A stretch of 64,000 nt of DNA from Paenibacillus sp. RC334 (GCF_030034735.1 NZ_CP125370.1:2852001-2916000); one strand, 5' to 3'. Shown: positions 52,279-61,794, counted from the first letter of the stretch. Notes: generated by a model not told the origin, from the letters alone. Numbers and translations: made by a program.

Positions 52279-53217
52279 ATGACATCGGAGTGGCAGAGAA
52301 TACAGACCAAACTGCCGGAATGGGTGGAACAAAGCCGTCATCAGTATATCCATGGCAAGGTGGCAGCGTATATTCCCGAATTGTCCAAAGCCCCTGCCGA
52401 CGCGCTGGGTGTTGTTGTGATGAACGGAACCGGCGAGACCGTGGTAGCCGGAGATACCGAAATAAGCTTTACGATGCAAAGCATCTCGAAGGTATTCACG
52501 CTTATTTTGGCCTTGATGGATAATGGTGAGGATGTTGTCTTCTCCAAGGTCGGTATGGAGCCTACCGGAGACCGTTTTAATTCCATGCTGAAGCTGGAGC
52601 TGGTCGAGCCGGGCATCCCGTTTAACCCGCTTATTAATGCCGGAGCCATCGCCGTGTCCTCTTTGATTCGCGGAAACAGTCCTGAAGAGAAGTTTGCCCG
52701 TGTCCTGCAATTTTTCCGTCTGCTTACCCGTAATGACAAGCTGGAATATGACCAGGATGTCTACGATTCGGAATCTGCTACAGGCCATTTGAACCGTTCC
52801 CTTGCCTATTTCTTGATGGAAAAGGGAATTCTGCGCGGACATGTTGAGGATGTGCTGGAGGTTTACTTCAGGCATTGCGCTGTAAAATTGAACTGTACGG
52901 ATTTGGCGCGTATGGGGCTCGTATTAGCCTATAATGGACGTGATCCGGTCACGGGTGTACCACTGATTCCCCGCCGCTATGTACAGATCGCCAAAACCTT
53001 TATGACCACATGCGGCATGTATGACGCATCCGGAGAATTTGCCATTCAGGTCGGGCTGCCCGCCAAGAGTGGCGTGTCTGGCAGCATTATGACGATGGTG
53101 CCCGGACGATATGGCATTGGACTGGTCGGGCCTTCTCTGAACCGTATGGGCAACAGTACAGCGGGTGTACACTTGCTGGAGACCATGTCGCGGGATTTGG
53201 ATTGGAGCTTGTTTTAG
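52279..53217 (+). CDS. glsA: Glutaminase A
   Basis: Hydrolyses glutamine to glutamate and ammonia. 312 residues, normal for the serine-dependent beta-lactamase-like glutaminases. The nucleophile and general-base Lys are in FTMQSISKVF; NPLINAGAIA, NRSLAYFL and SGVSGSIMTMVPGRYGIG are further active-site and family blocks. GGAGGAAAAGAA precedes the ATG. Monocistronic, followed by a terminator. In Bacilli, glutaminase links nitrogen supply and acid resistance. Confidence 0.95.
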   Translation: MTSEWQRIQTKLPEWVEQSRHQYIHGKVAAYIPELSKAPADALGVVVMNGTGETVVAGDTEISFTMQSISKVFTLILALMDNGEDVVFSKVGMEPTGDRFNSMLKLELVEPGIPFNPLINAGAIAVSSLIRGNSPEEKFARVLQFFRLLTRNDKLEYDQDVYDSESATGHLNRSLAYFLMEKGILRGHVEDVLEVYFRHCAVKLNCTDLARMGLVLAYNGRDPVTGVPLIPRRYVQIAKTFMTTCGMYDASGEFAIQVGLPAKSGVSGSIMTMVPGRYGIGLVGPSLNRMGNSTAGVHLLETMSRDLDWSLF

Positions 53218-53230
53218 TTAACGAATAAAA

Positions 53231-53267
53231 GGGTACTCCCAGCCTATGTGGCTTACGGGAATACCCT
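53231..53267. terminator. Terminator between convergent glsA and catE
   Basis: GGGTACTCCCAGCC pairs with GGCTTACGGGAATACCC, with one internal mismatch, followed by TCTTCC. It can stop both convergent transcripts. Confidence 0.65.
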
Positions 53268-53289
53268 CTTCCTTTACTTTCCTGATATG

Positions 53290-54159
53290 TTAAACGGTTT
53301 GGCCGTCGGTAACCAGTTTGATATGAATGCGGAACGGATCAGCTACGTATTTGGCACCATCGCGTTCCTCCACTCCATATCCTGCCGCAGTCAAACGGAC
53401 GACAACGGCCTCCAGTTCCTTTTGATTCGGCACAATCAGTTCAAAATAATCCAGGCCTGCAGCATGCTCGGGAGCTGGGAGCGCCCCTTCCCCTGCCCAT
53501 ATATTCAAGCCCATGTGGTGATGGTAACCACCTGCGGATACGAACAAAGCAGACGAGCCATAGCGACATGTAATATCAAAACCGAGCACATCGCAATAAA
53601 ATTGCTGCGCCTTGAGCAAATTAGACACATGGAAGTGAACATGCCCAATTACCGTTCCTTCGGGCAACCCTTGCCAAGGTAGGTTCTCGGAAATAGCGAC
53701 CAAGCCTTCTGCATCCACAGGATCTGTTCCCATAATGTAATATCCGTTAGCATCTTTCTTCCACTGATCACGAAGACGATCCGCATAGATCTCTATCCCG
53801 TTATTATCCGGATCATGGATATACAGAGCTTCACTTACATCATGGTCCCCCTGTCCGATTTCAATCTCATGAGCAAGCAGATTACGCAGTGACAGGCCCA
53901 GAGCCACTCGGTTCGGTACAAGAATAGCAAAGTGATACAATCCGGCTGCGGATTGGCGTGGAAGAATAACTGCATTTTCAATAAACTTAAGGGTTAGCAG
54001 CGGTTGCTTTCCATCGACTGTCAATTCAGCGGTATCCGCCGTTTGACGCAGCAGTTGAAAACCAACGACCTCGGTATAAAATTGAATAGAGCGCTCCAAA
54101 TTACTAACCTTTAATGAAACCTGCCCGATTCTGGTGTTGTCATGAATATGTGCTGTCAT
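53290..54159 (-). CDS. catE: Catechol-2,3-dioxygenase / VOC protein, CatE-like
   Basis: 289-residue protein with two VOC domains (about 8-130 and 165-285). IGQVSLKVSNLERSIQFYTEV and IGHVHFHVSNLLKAQQFYCDV begin them. The C-terminal domain supplies metal ligands His (GHVHFHV), His (HHHMGLNIW region) and Glu (DYFELIVPN). In B. subtilis CatE (YfiE) opens catechol rings under quinone or catechol stress. It follows a DoxX-family gene by 48 bases, as catE follows catD, and AAAGAGGGAAATCTC precedes its ATG. Confidence 0.85.
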   Translation of the reverse strand: MTAHIHDNTRIGQVSLKVSNLERSIQFYTEVVGFQLLRQTADTAELTVDGKQPLLTLKFIENAVILPRQSAAGLYHFAILVPNRVALGLSLRNLLAHEIEIGQGDHDVSEALYIHDPDNNGIEIYADRLRDQWKKDANGYYIMGTDPVDAEGLVAISENLPWQGLPEGTVIGHVHFHVSNLLKAQQFYCDVLGFDITCRYGSSALFVSAGGYHHHMGLNIWAGEGALPAPEHAAGLDYFELIVPNQKELEAVVVRLTAAGYGVEERDGAKYVADPFRIHIKLVTDGQTV

Positions 54160-54207
54160 GAGATTTCCCTCTTTCTACATGGATTGGAGGACTACGCTAA
54201 TTATAAA

Positions 54208-54621
54208 TTACTCTTCAATTGAAGTACGACGTCTAAACAAAGAATCCAGAGACAAACGAGTCGTCGGCGCAAATACCAAATGCAATGCTACCAGAATAAA
54301 GGCAATATCCAGCTCATACCCTGCTCCCTGACCATTACCCATCAAACCACCGGACAATTTTGCTGTGAAAATCGCTCCGATTAATACAATAACAAAAAGT
54401 CCAGAGACATAACGGGTAAGCAATCCAAGAATTAAAGCAATTCCTCCGACTAACTCAATTACTGCAACGGCATAACCTAAAAATCCCGGAACACCAATAC
54501 TGGAAAACCAGCCAGCTACATTACCCAGCCCCATTTGAAATTTAGCAATTCCGTGCGCCAAAAACAAGATACCCAACGCCACCCGCATAATTGTTGAAAT
54601 GTTTCTGCTTGCTGAACTCAT
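54208..54621 (-). CDS. catD: DoxX-family membrane protein, CatD-like
   Basis: 137-residue membrane protein with four helices. LGILFLAHGIAKFQMGL, GWFSSIGVPGFLGYAVAVIELVGGIALILG (key residues G, P, E, G) and YELDIAFILVALHLVFAP are DoxX features. In B. subtilis catD-catE form a thiol/catechol-stress operon repressed by the MarR/DUF24-type regulators CatR and YodB. ATG 54621 is chosen because GGAGAGATAAAT precedes it. The promoter region carries matching inverted repeats (54685-54775). Confidence 0.82.
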   Translation of the reverse strand: MSSASRNISTIMRVALGILFLAHGIAKFQMGLGNVAGWFSSIGVPGFLGYAVAVIELVGGIALILGLLTRYVSGLFVIVLIGAIFTAKLSGGLMGNGQGAGYELDIAFILVALHLVFAPTTRLSLDSLFRRRTSIEE

Positions 54622-54684
54622 ATTTATCTCTCCATTCTGAATATTTTTTTGCACTCGTATGAGCACATAATAATAATTATTTTA

Positions 54685-54775
54685 TATTACTAATAATTTG
54701 GTTAAAAAAATAAAATGATCTTGCTCTAAGTTGTAACTTATATAAGTACGAGTCAAACTCAAATTATTAGTAATA
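54685..54775. promoter_or_regulatory. Paired inverted repeats in the catD / XRE-cupin promoter region
   Basis: TATTACTAATAATTT (54685-54699) reappears as its exact reverse complement at 54761-54775. Between them lies a second palindrome, TAAGTTGTAACTTA (54727-54740). TTACTAATAA resembles TTACTAT-type half sites of YodB/CatR-like regulators. This layout, one copy for each divergent promoter, suggests joint control of catDE and the XRE-cupin gene. Confidence 0.5.
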
Positions 54776-54893
54776 GGAATAATTATTTTGTAATGTGAAT
54801 TTATCATAAGAAACTATAGTCTGTCAACAAAATATTTGGTATAATAAATAATAAATTAGTATACATTATATTTCCTTGAAGGAGGAACACTCC

Positions 54894-55433
54894 ATGGGTA
54901 TAGGATGCAACATACGCGCCGCGCGTAAACGTAAAAATTTATCCATCCAGCAAATATGCGAACGAACCGGATTATCTCAAGGCTTTATGAGTCAAGTGGA
55001 AAACAATAAAACCTCCCCTTCCATTGCTACACTGGACAGCATCGCTAATGCACTTAAGGTGCCCCTCGCTTTTCTGCTGCTCAAAGAAGAGGAACGAATG
55101 CAAGTGATTCGAAAGGACGAGCGCCGCAAAACGGTTTATGGCAAAAATAAGCTTCAGGTGGACCATTTGGGGGGCCAAGGTAACGTCAAAATGATGCTGG
55201 TGGACATGCCGCCAGGCTCATCCACGGAAGAAGAGCATGCTCATGCGGGCGATGAGATTCATTTTGTTATGGAAGGCACAGTATATGTGGAGCAAGGCGA
55301 GGATTCGGCTACCCTCGAAGCAGGAGATTCCTTTAGCTGGAGAGCAGCCATTCCGCATTATGCCAAAAACATTGGAGAAAACAATGCACGTATTCTGATC
55401 TCCGTATTTCTCGAAGCAGAGAATGACGCTTAA
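54894..55433 (+). CDS. XRE-family regulator with C-terminal cupin domain
   Basis: 179-residue transcription factor: N-terminal helix-turn-helix of the HTH_3/XRE type (about 6-60; GLSQGFMSQVENNKTSPSIATLDSIANAL, key residues S, G, S, E, P, S) and C-terminal cupin_2 domain (about 105-172) with HAHAGDEIHFVMEG and AGDSFSWRAAIPHYAKN. Relatives such as PuuR sense a small ligand in the cupin barrel. The ATG at 54894 follows GAAGGAGGAACACTCC. It is divergent from catDE across a region rich in inverted repeats, so it may control them, itself, or both. A strong terminator follows. Confidence 0.88.
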   Translation: MGIGCNIRAARKRKNLSIQQICERTGLSQGFMSQVENNKTSPSIATLDSIANALKVPLAFLLLKEEERMQVIRKDERRKTVYGKNKLQVDHLGGQGNVKMMLVDMPPGSSTEEEHAHAGDEIHFVMEGTVYVEQGEDSATLEAGDSFSWRAAIPHYAKNIGENNARILISVFLEAENDA

Positions 55434-55442
55434 TAGAATCAA

Positions 55443-55493
55443 AAAAAGCGCGTACCGGGAAGTCATTTTTCACTTCCGCGGTACGCGCTTTTT
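55443..55493. terminator. Strong bidirectional terminator
   Basis: AAAAAGCGCGTACCG...GAAGT pairs with ACTTC...CGGTACGCGCTTTTT, over 20 bp with one mismatch. It separates the convergent regulator and phosphodiester-glycosidase genes. Confidence 0.85.
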
Positions 55494-55504
55494 ATATTCC
55501 AACT

Positions 55505-56539
55505 CTATCTTTTCTTGGCTGCGTCAATGTCTCCAGGATTCATACCTTCCCAAATGTTAGGGATACTTATGTTCTCTGGATGCTCAAATACGAGGAATGC
55601 TGTCGGTAAATACCGCTCCCCGTATTCAGAAGAAGGTTTATTTACAATGGCACGATCCTTGACGAGCACGGTCGATGATCCACCATCCAGATTAGCACCG
55701 ATAACCGCTCCGTGTTTAAGTAAAATGTTTTGCATATCATACAAATTGGCACCGATGCTGTAACCCGGCTGACGACCGTCGATGGTCACAAAAATAATCG
55801 CGCCGTCTGCTCTTTGCCCCATTGCCGTACGGGGAGCAATTCCCCATCCTTCGCTTGCATTGCGAATAAGACCTTTACCATTCACGATCAAGCGTGGCTG
55901 GAAGGTAACCGCTTCTTGCACGTTCATTTTGGATAACTCGGACAGTGAATAATGCCCGGCCACCATTTTCCCCTGCTTATCAATCCCTACGATTTGGGCA
56001 GAAGCGTTTTTCCCCATATCATTGTAGTATAGCTGACCCTGTGAAATAACAACGCCGATCGGCTTAAATCCATTCCCATTCCAGTTGGGATCGGCAAAGC
56101 CGCCGCCATTTACGCCTGCAACAGCTCCCAGACGCTCTACCATACTGGATACTCTTTCTCCTTTGCCTACCTTGGCAGGAATACCGAGTCTGATTTTAGT
56201 TGGGTCATGCACCGTCATCACATAGCCGTGATAATTACGACCGGATACCTCTTCTACCTCAACCAGCGGCGTTTGCTGCACCTTGGTCGGTGTCAGATCA
56301 GGCAGCTTGATCGTATGTCTGTCCTTCTCCTCGCCCATCTGCTCGAAACGGGCCGAATATTCGGCCACTCGCTTCTGCGCCTCCGCCTCACCAATAAAAT
56401 ATTTTGCCCAGTGACGATGTTGTGTTGTGATCAGCGTATCCGCCGCCAAGTAGCGCAAGTCCTTGCCAGATGGCGTTAAAAACAGCCACGCACCGCCCCC
56501 GACTCCTGCTAGCAGTAGTACAATAAAAAGCCGCGCCAT
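55505..56539 (-). CDS. Phosphodiester glycosidase (NAGPA-domain) membrane-anchored protein
   Basis: 344 residues with a hydrophobic N-terminal anchor (FIVLLLAGVGGGAWLFL) and an extracellular NAGPA domain (about 100-330): AGVNGGGFADPNWNGNGFKPIG, APRTAMGQRADGAIIFVTIDGRQPG and NLDGGSSTVLVKD are its signatures. The family cleaves phosphodiester-linked sugars and is linked to wall or exopolysaccharide turnover. The true start is probably ATG 56625 (AGGAGAG upstream). That frame encodes a Lys/Arg-rich segment and joins this one if the seven-T run at 56568-56574 had eight bases, giving about 28 more residues with a basic cytoplasmic tail before the anchor. Confidence 0.85.
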   Translation of the reverse strand: MARLFIVLLLAGVGGGAWLFLTPSGKDLRYLAADTLITTQHRHWAKYFIGEAEAQKRVAEYSARFEQMGEEKDRHTIKLPDLTPTKVQQTPLVEVEEVSGRNYHGYVMTVHDPTKIRLGIPAKVGKGERVSSMVERLGAVAGVNGGGFADPNWNGNGFKPIGVVISQGQLYYNDMGKNASAQIVGIDKQGKMVAGHYSLSELSKMNVQEAVTFQPRLIVNGKGLIRNASEGWGIAPRTAMGQRADGAIIFVTIDGRQPGYSIGANLYDMQNILLKHGAVIGANLDGGSSTVLVKDRAIVNKPSSEYGERYLPTAFLVFEHPENISIPNIWEGMNPGDIDAAKKR

Positions 56540-56625
56540 AAAGCGACCGAATTTTCCTTTTCGTTTCTTTTTTTGTTATTCTGCCTGCGGGCTGTTGCAC
56601 GCTGTGGCAAGACTTCCGGTTTCAT

Positions 56626-56844
56626 TCGTCATCTCTCCTGTATGCTGACTTCTGTCTTGAATATAACCCCGTTCTCTATGAGGCTGATAGGGTTTGTTGT
56701 TCAGGACAGCCATGCTGCTGATTCTGATCCTCAGAGGGTAACATATCGGCAGCGACATCTAACGACAATATCATAAACTAATTTTGTAGAATGATAGTGT
56801 CAATTTTTTAACAGATTCATCATACCGAAAAAGAACACAATAAA
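56626..56844. other. Short intergenic stretch
   Basis: About 220 bases between the phosphodiester-glycosidase gene start and the antiporter terminator. It should hold the promoter of the former. No gene is seen. Confidence 0.35.
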
Positions 56845-56880
56845 ACAGCCCTCAACATTAATGTGAAGGACTGCTTGGAA
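56845..56880 (-). terminator. Intrinsic terminator of the antiporter gene
   Basis: On the minus strand CAGTCCTTCACAT folds on GTTGAGGGCTG, with mismatches, around TAAT, followed by TTTTATTG. It lies about 60 bases after the antiporter stop. Confidence 0.55.
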
Positions 56881-56937
56881 AATTACGTTAAATTTCACGC
56901 TTGCTCGGAACCCGTTTAGTTGCCGTTGCAATCCCTT

Positions 56938-58404
56938 TTACGGTGCGGCCTCCGGTTCAAGCAGCATGAACAGTTCTTTCATTTGCTGGCGCTTGAGCTT
57001 CGGACTAAGCACATACAAGGTATCCCCCGGCTTAATCACCGTCGTGCCTCTCGGAGCTATAATCTGCTCCTCTCGAATAATAGCGGTGAACAAAATGTCA
57101 TCGGGAAGCTGCATATCCTGAATCGCTTTGTCCACAATAGACATCCCCTCCTGCACCTGAATGTGATTGATCTCCGAGGTGGTTTTCCCTAGAGATACCA
57201 ATTCCAAAAGCGAGGGTGATGACGTTTCGTTAGGGTCCATTAAGCCGAGTTTCACCGCCAGCCACGAAATGGTCGTACCTTGTATAATGGCCGAGGTAAG
57301 CACGACGAAGAATACGACATTGAAAAACAGCGGCCCCACATCCATTTCATCCAGCAGTGGATAGGTAGCCAGTACAATCGGTACCGCTCCCCTTAATCCT
57401 GCCCAGGATAACAGTGTCTTTTCGCGTATAGAGTACCTGGAAAAAAGCAGGCTCAGGAACACGCCAATCGGACGGGCTACGAGCATCAGGATGAAGGAAA
57501 GCGCCAAGCTTTGCCACACAATGCCGAGCAGCTGATCGGGAAAAACCAACAGTCCGAGCAGGACGAACATCATGATCTGCACCATCCAGGCGAAGCCGTT
57601 GTTAAAATGAATAATAGACCGCTTGTAGGTCAGGTCCGAATTACCCAGCACGATGGCCATGACATATACCGCCAGCAAGCCGCTTGCCTCCAGTAAGGAT
57701 GCGGCCGCATACGTTAAGACCGCAAATGCCAGCGCCATCACAGGATACAGACCGGATGAATCAAAATTCATTTTATTAATGGCAAATACAGCTATGCGTC
57801 CGAGCACAAAACCAACGACCAGACCAAAACCCATTTCCCATAAAAAAAGCAAAATATGTACCCAAATGGATTGCTCAGGATGATGTATCAGCTCAATCAA
57901 CGTTACTGTGAGAAAAACGGCCATCGGATCATTACTTCCAGATTCCGCTTCCAGCGTGGACGTAATTCGTTTCTTGATATTTTTACCACCTAAAACGGAA
58001 AACACTGCTGCCGCATCCGTCGATCCTACAATAGCTCCGAACAGCATGGATTCCATCCAACTCACGCCTAAAATAAACTTGGCGCAAACGCCAATGACCA
58101 CAGTTGTAATAATGACGCCAAGCGTCGATAGTGACATCGCAGGCCGAATGACAGGCTTAACATCTGCAAATTTCGTTTGCATCCCGCCTTCAAACAAAAT
58201 AACGATGAGCGCGAGAATGCCCACCAACTGCGTAATAAACGCATTATCAAAATAAATAAACTGACTGAGCACCATGCCGACGGCAATAAACAATACGAGC
58301 GCAGGCATGCCGAAACGACTGGAAAATTTGGTAGTCAGTACGCCAACCAGTAGCAAGCCAGACAGCAAAAGCACAATAAAATTAATAACAGTTGTCTGTT
58401 CCAT
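56938..58404 (-). CDS. Potassium or sodium/proton antiporter, CPA1 type with TrkA-C domain (NhaP2/CvrA-like)
   Basis: 488-residue membrane transporter. The N-terminal CPA domain has 12-13 helices, with FEGGMQTKF, the ion-site region GAIVGSTDAAAVFSVLGG and LEAESGSNDPMAVFLT (the ND pair typical of CPA1). The C-terminal cytoplasmic RCK/TrkA-C domain (about 405-485) has VQEGMSIVDKAIQDMQLP and IKPGDTLYVLSP. This matches CvrA/NhaP2-type K+/H+ or Na+/H+ antiporters for pH and ion balance. ATG 58404 is chosen (AGGAG about 12 bases upstream); the frame is open 12 codons earlier. Monocistronic. Confidence 0.88.
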   Translation of the reverse strand: MEQTTVINFIVLLLSGLLLVGVLTTKFSSRFGMPALVLFIAVGMVLSQFIYFDNAFITQLVGILALIVILFEGGMQTKFADVKPVIRPAMSLSTLGVIITTVVIGVCAKFILGVSWMESMLFGAIVGSTDAAAVFSVLGGKNIKKRITSTLEAESGSNDPMAVFLTVTLIELIHHPEQSIWVHILLFLWEMGFGLVVGFVLGRIAVFAINKMNFDSSGLYPVMALAFAVLTYAAASLLEASGLLAVYVMAIVLGNSDLTYKRSIIHFNNGFAWMVQIMMFVLLGLLVFPDQLLGIVWQSLALSFILMLVARPIGVFLSLLFSRYSIREKTLLSWAGLRGAVPIVLATYPLLDEMDVGPLFFNVVFFVVLTSAIIQGTTISWLAVKLGLMDPNETSSPSLLELVSLGKTTSEINHIQVQEGMSIVDKAIQDMQLPDDILFTAIIREEQIIAPRGTTVIKPGDTLYVLSPKLKRQQMKELFMLLEPEAAP

Positions 58405-58509
58405 ACGACGGCTTCTCCTATCTTGAAAATAGATGTTCATTTTTTCGCCTTTTATCTATATACCCTCAAATCACACAGAATACTAATCTTAGGTAAAAAA
58501 AATATATAT

Positions 58510-58570
58510 AATCAAAAAAACCAGCTCATGAACTGTGCTAATCGGCACTCCATGAGCTGGTTTTTTGATT
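58510..58570. terminator. Long bidirectional terminator
   Basis: AATCAAAAAAACCAGCTCATG pairs with CATGAGCTGGTTTTTTGATT (about 20 bp). It ends fumC transcripts on the minus strand. Confidence 0.85.
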
Positions 58571-58600
58571 ATATAGCTTGGGCTGCGAAAGCTCCGCGCT

Positions 58601-59989
58601 TTATGCTTTGGGCTGAATCATATTCGCCGGTACGACATATTGGTCGAACTGCTCTTCAGTCAGCAGTCCGCTACGGAGAGCCGCTTCTTTAAGAGACAGC
58701 CCTTCGGCATGCGCGAGTTTGGCGATTTTAGCCGCATTTTCATATCCGATATACGGATTTAATGCTGTCACCAGCATCAGCGAATTGTTCAAATTATGCT
58801 CAATTTTAGTGAGATCCGGCTCAATGCCGACCGCACAGTTGTCATTAAAGGCTACAATTGAATCCGCTAGCAGATTCACGGATTGCAGGAAATTATAAAT
58901 AATGACCGGCTTGAACACGTTCAGCTCAAAATTGCCCTGGCTCGCAGCAAAGCCGATAGCTGCATCATTACCCATGACCTGCGTAACGACCATTGTAAGT
59001 GCCTCGCTCTGGGTCGGGTTGACCTTACCCGGCATGATCGAGCTGCCCGGCTCGTTAGCAGGAATCGTGATTTCACCCAAGCCGCTACGCGGGCCACTTG
59101 CCAGCCAGCGAACATCATTGGCGATTTTCATCAAATCAGCAGCAAGCGCTTTAACGGCTCCGTGTACGGCAACCACTTCATCATGACTCGTCAGCGCATG
59201 GAATTTGTTTGGTGCGGACGTGAACGTTTTATCAGTGAAGCTGGAAATTTCCGCAGAGGTTCGGTCACCGAACTCCGGATGAGCGTTAATACCCGTACCC
59301 ACGGCTGTACCGCCAATCGCAAGCTCCTTCATATATTGCACCGTGTCGATGATGATTCGCTTGCTTTTTTCCAGCATGGCATACCAGCCGCTGATTTCCT
59401 GACCCAGTGTAAGCGGCGTGGCATCCTGTAAGTGGGTACGTCCAATTTTAATAATATCCTTAAATTGCTCTGACTTCTGCTGGAAGGTTTCTTTCAGCTT
59501 ATCAATAGCAGGCAGCAAGTGATCCTCCACTGCAATGACACCCGCTACATGAAGCGCCGTCGGAAATGTATCATTCGAGCTTTGCGACATGTTCACATCG
59601 TCATTGGGATGCAGCTTTGCATCCTGTCCCTGCTCTTGCAGCCATTGACTTCCGAGATGAGCAATCACTTCGTTCACATTCATATTGGATTGCGTACCGC
59701 TTCCTGTCTGCCATACGACCAATGGGAAATGGTCATCGACCCGTCCAGCAAGAATTTCGTCCGCCGCATAAATAATGGCGTCCTGCTTCTCCTGTGACAG
59801 CTTGCCCAACTTATAATTGCTGATCGCTGCACTCTTCTTGAGCACGGCGAAAGCCTGAATAACCTCTAATGGCATTTTCTCCGAGCCAATAGGGAAATTT
59901 TCCTTGCTGCGCTGTGTTTGCGCTCCCCACAGACGATCTGCCGGTACTTTGATTTCACCCAACGTATCTTTTTCGATGCGGTAGTTCAA
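58601..59989 (-). CDS. fumC: Fumarate hydratase, class II
   Basis: Converts fumarate and malate in the citric acid cycle. 462 residues, full length, iron-independent class II. Family blocks: [43 protein letters not shown] and the signature [16 protein letters not shown] with the catalytic Ser loop. The start is TTG 59989, directly after AGGAGGAAATGAA; the frame is open 22 codons further but without a ribosome site, and N-terminal [16 protein letters not shown] is where the family starts. A cre-like site lies upstream (60082-60097). Monocistronic, with a strong terminator. Confidence 0.95.
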   Translation of the reverse strand: MNYRIEKDTLGEIKVPADRLWGAQTQRSKENFPIGSEKMPLEVIQAFAVLKKSAAISNYKLGKLSQEKQDAIIYAADEILAGRVDDHFPLVVWQTGSGTQSNMNVNEVIAHLGSQWLQEQGQDAKLHPNDDVNMSQSSNDTFPTALHVAGVIAVEDHLLPAIDKLKETFQQKSEQFKDIIKIGRTHLQDATPLTLGQEISGWYAMLEKSKRIIIDTVQYMKELAIGGTAVGTGINAHPEFGDRTSAEISSFTDKTFTSAPNKFHALTSHDEVVAVHGAVKALAADLMKIANDVRWLASGPRSGLGEITIPANEPGSSIMPGKVNPTQSEALTMVVTQVMGNDAAIGFAASQGNFELNVFKPVIIYNFLQSVNLLADSIVAFNDNCAVGIEPDLTKIEHNLNNSLMLVTALNPYIGYENAAKIAKLAHAEGLSLKEAALRSGLLTEEQFDQYVVPANMIQPKA

Positions 59990-60081
59990 TTCATTTCCTC
60001 CTCTTGGCCTATGTAATTCAGACAAAATATGGTGACTTCCTTGCCTATTATACATTAAATTTCAAAGGTTATCATATATAT

Positions 60082-60097
60082 TGCAAGCGCTTTTTTA
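60082..60097 (-). promoter_or_regulatory. cre-like site upstream of fumC
   Basis: On the minus strand AAAAAAGCGCTTGCAA matches the CcpA catabolite-response consensus (TGNAANCGNTNNCA) except at the first Gly position. It lies about 95 bases before the fumC start. Carbon-catabolite control of fumC is therefore possible. Confidence 0.4.
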
Positions 60098-60149
60098 CGA
60101 TTAGGCCGCAGGAGGAATGTATCGTCAGCTACAAACCGGGGAGGTCGGT

Positions 60150-61694
60150 TCAGCTAATGGTGATATTGCCTTTAGTGCGAACTTCTTTTCTGCCGAGTAG
60201 TTTATTCAGCGCGTCGATGTAAGCTTTGGCGCTGGCTTCCAAAATATCTGTACTCGCGCCTCTTCCGCGGGCGGTGTACTCTCCTTGTCTCAGAACAGCA
60301 TGCACTTCACCCAGTGCATCCTTACCGTACGTTACAGATTGGATCGAATAATCCTCCAATTCCACTTCTTCACTACTGGCCTTGTCTATAGCATGAAAAA
60401 TTGCATCGATGGAGCCGTTTCCCATCGCCACTTCATCAATAGCTGTTCCACCCTGTTTAATCAGTCGAATAGACGCTACCGGAACCGACTGATTGCCATA
60501 GGATACCTGGATGGAATCCAGCGTGTAAATTTGAGGCAAGGCACTGCGACTCTCATCCATCAGGACGAGCAGATCTTCATCCAGCACCTGTTTTTTCTTG
60601 TCCGTCAAGGCTTTGAATTTTCGGAACGCCTCCTGAAGCTGCTCCTCTGTCAAAGCATCAAACCCCATGTCCGCCAGCTTTTCCTTGAACGCATGCCGAC
60701 CCGAATGCTTGCCAAGTACAAGCTTACTTGTCTTCAAGCCGATGCGCTCGGGGAGCACGATCTCATACGTTGTACGCTCCTTTAGCATCCCGTCCTGGTG
60801 TATACCGGACTCGTGGGCAAAAGCATTGGCTCCAACTATAGCCTTGTTCCCCGGTACTGGCATCCCTGTGCGTTTGCTCACCAAGCGACTGGTGGCATAC
60901 AATTCCTCCAGAACCAGACTGGTTTGCGCATCATAAAGCTCGGTTCTGGTATCAAGAGCCAACGCGACCTCCTCCACTGGTGTATTTCCGGCACGTTCCC
61001 CGATGCCATTGATTGTGCCTTCAAATTGGTCTACACCATTACGGATGGCCGCGAGTGTGTTAGCTGTTGCCATGCCGAGATCATCATGACAGTGGGTGCT
61101 GAGCTGTATTTTTTCGATGCCGGGCACTTGGGCTTTTACGATTCTGAACATTTCACCGAACTGATCCGGCGAAGCATAACCCACTGTGTCCGGCAGATTG
61201 ACGACTGTTGCTCCAGCGCGGATCGCCATATCCACGACCTCGCAAATAAAGTCCAGCTCGGTACGGCTGGCATCCTCTGCCGAAAATTCTACCTTGTCAA
61301 AATACTTGCGCCCATAACGAATAGCTGCGGCTGCGGTCTCCAGTACCTTCGTCTTGTCCATTCGCAGCTTGTGCTGGCGGTGAATGGGTGAGGTAGCCAG
61401 AAAAAGATGAAGACAAGCGTCCTCCGCTCCCCTCAGCGCATCTCTAACCGCATCTATATCCTGCTCTTTCGACCGAGCAAAACCAACCAAGGTTGAATTA
61501 GTAACCTGTTTGGCAATCTCCTGCATGCTGAATATCTCACCTGGCGAGGTAGCCGGAAAACCAGTTTCAATCCGATCTACGCCCAATTTTTGCAGTTGAA
61601 GGGCAATTTCCACCTTTTCTGTGCTGGTCAGGCTTACTCCTGGTGCTTGTTCTCCATCTCTTAACGTTGTGTCCAACACCCATATTTTGCGCAT
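60150..61694 (-). CDS. leuA: 2-isopropylmalate synthase
   Basis: First committed step of leucine synthesis: condenses acetyl-CoA with 2-oxoisovalerate. 514 residues. The catalytic TIM barrel has LDTTLRDGEQAPG, LPDTVGYASP and STHCHDDLGMATANTLA (metal His pair); AGNTPVEEVALAL and the C-terminal LeuA allosteric dimer domain (about 390-505, GNGSIDAIFHAIDK) for leucine feedback follow. AAAGGTGGGTTCTGT precedes the ATG. It is alone here, away from leuBCD. The 100-base leader is too short for a T-box and none is seen. Confidence 0.95.
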   Translation of the reverse strand: MRKIWVLDTTLRDGEQAPGVSLTSTEKVEIALQLQKLGVDRIETGFPATSPGEIFSMQEIAKQVTNSTLVGFARSKEQDIDAVRDALRGAEDACLHLFLATSPIHRQHKLRMDKTKVLETAAAAIRYGRKYFDKVEFSAEDASRTELDFICEVVDMAIRAGATVVNLPDTVGYASPDQFGEMFRIVKAQVPGIEKIQLSTHCHDDLGMATANTLAAIRNGVDQFEGTINGIGERAGNTPVEEVALALDTRTELYDAQTSLVLEELYATSRLVSKRTGMPVPGNKAIVGANAFAHESGIHQDGMLKERTTYEIVLPERIGLKTSKLVLGKHSGRHAFKEKLADMGFDALTEEQLQEAFRKFKALTDKKKQVLDEDLLVLMDESRSALPQIYTLDSIQVSYGNQSVPVASIRLIKQGGTAIDEVAMGNGSIDAIFHAIDKASSEEVELEDYSIQSVTYGKDALGEVHAVLRQGEYTARGRGASTDILEASAKAYIDALNKLLGRKEVRTKGNITIS

Positions 61695-61794
61695 ACAGAA
61701 CCCACCTTTGGTTTTATTTTAGGAGATGCTCGATATAAAAGATTTACGAATCATTTTATTCATATGATCATCTGATGTTTGAGATTAAAAAAAA

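Noticed and set aside
61695..61794. Possible T-box or other leader regulator before leuA.
   Set aside because: Only about 100 bases are available and no T-box sequence, specifier loop or antiterminator pair is seen.
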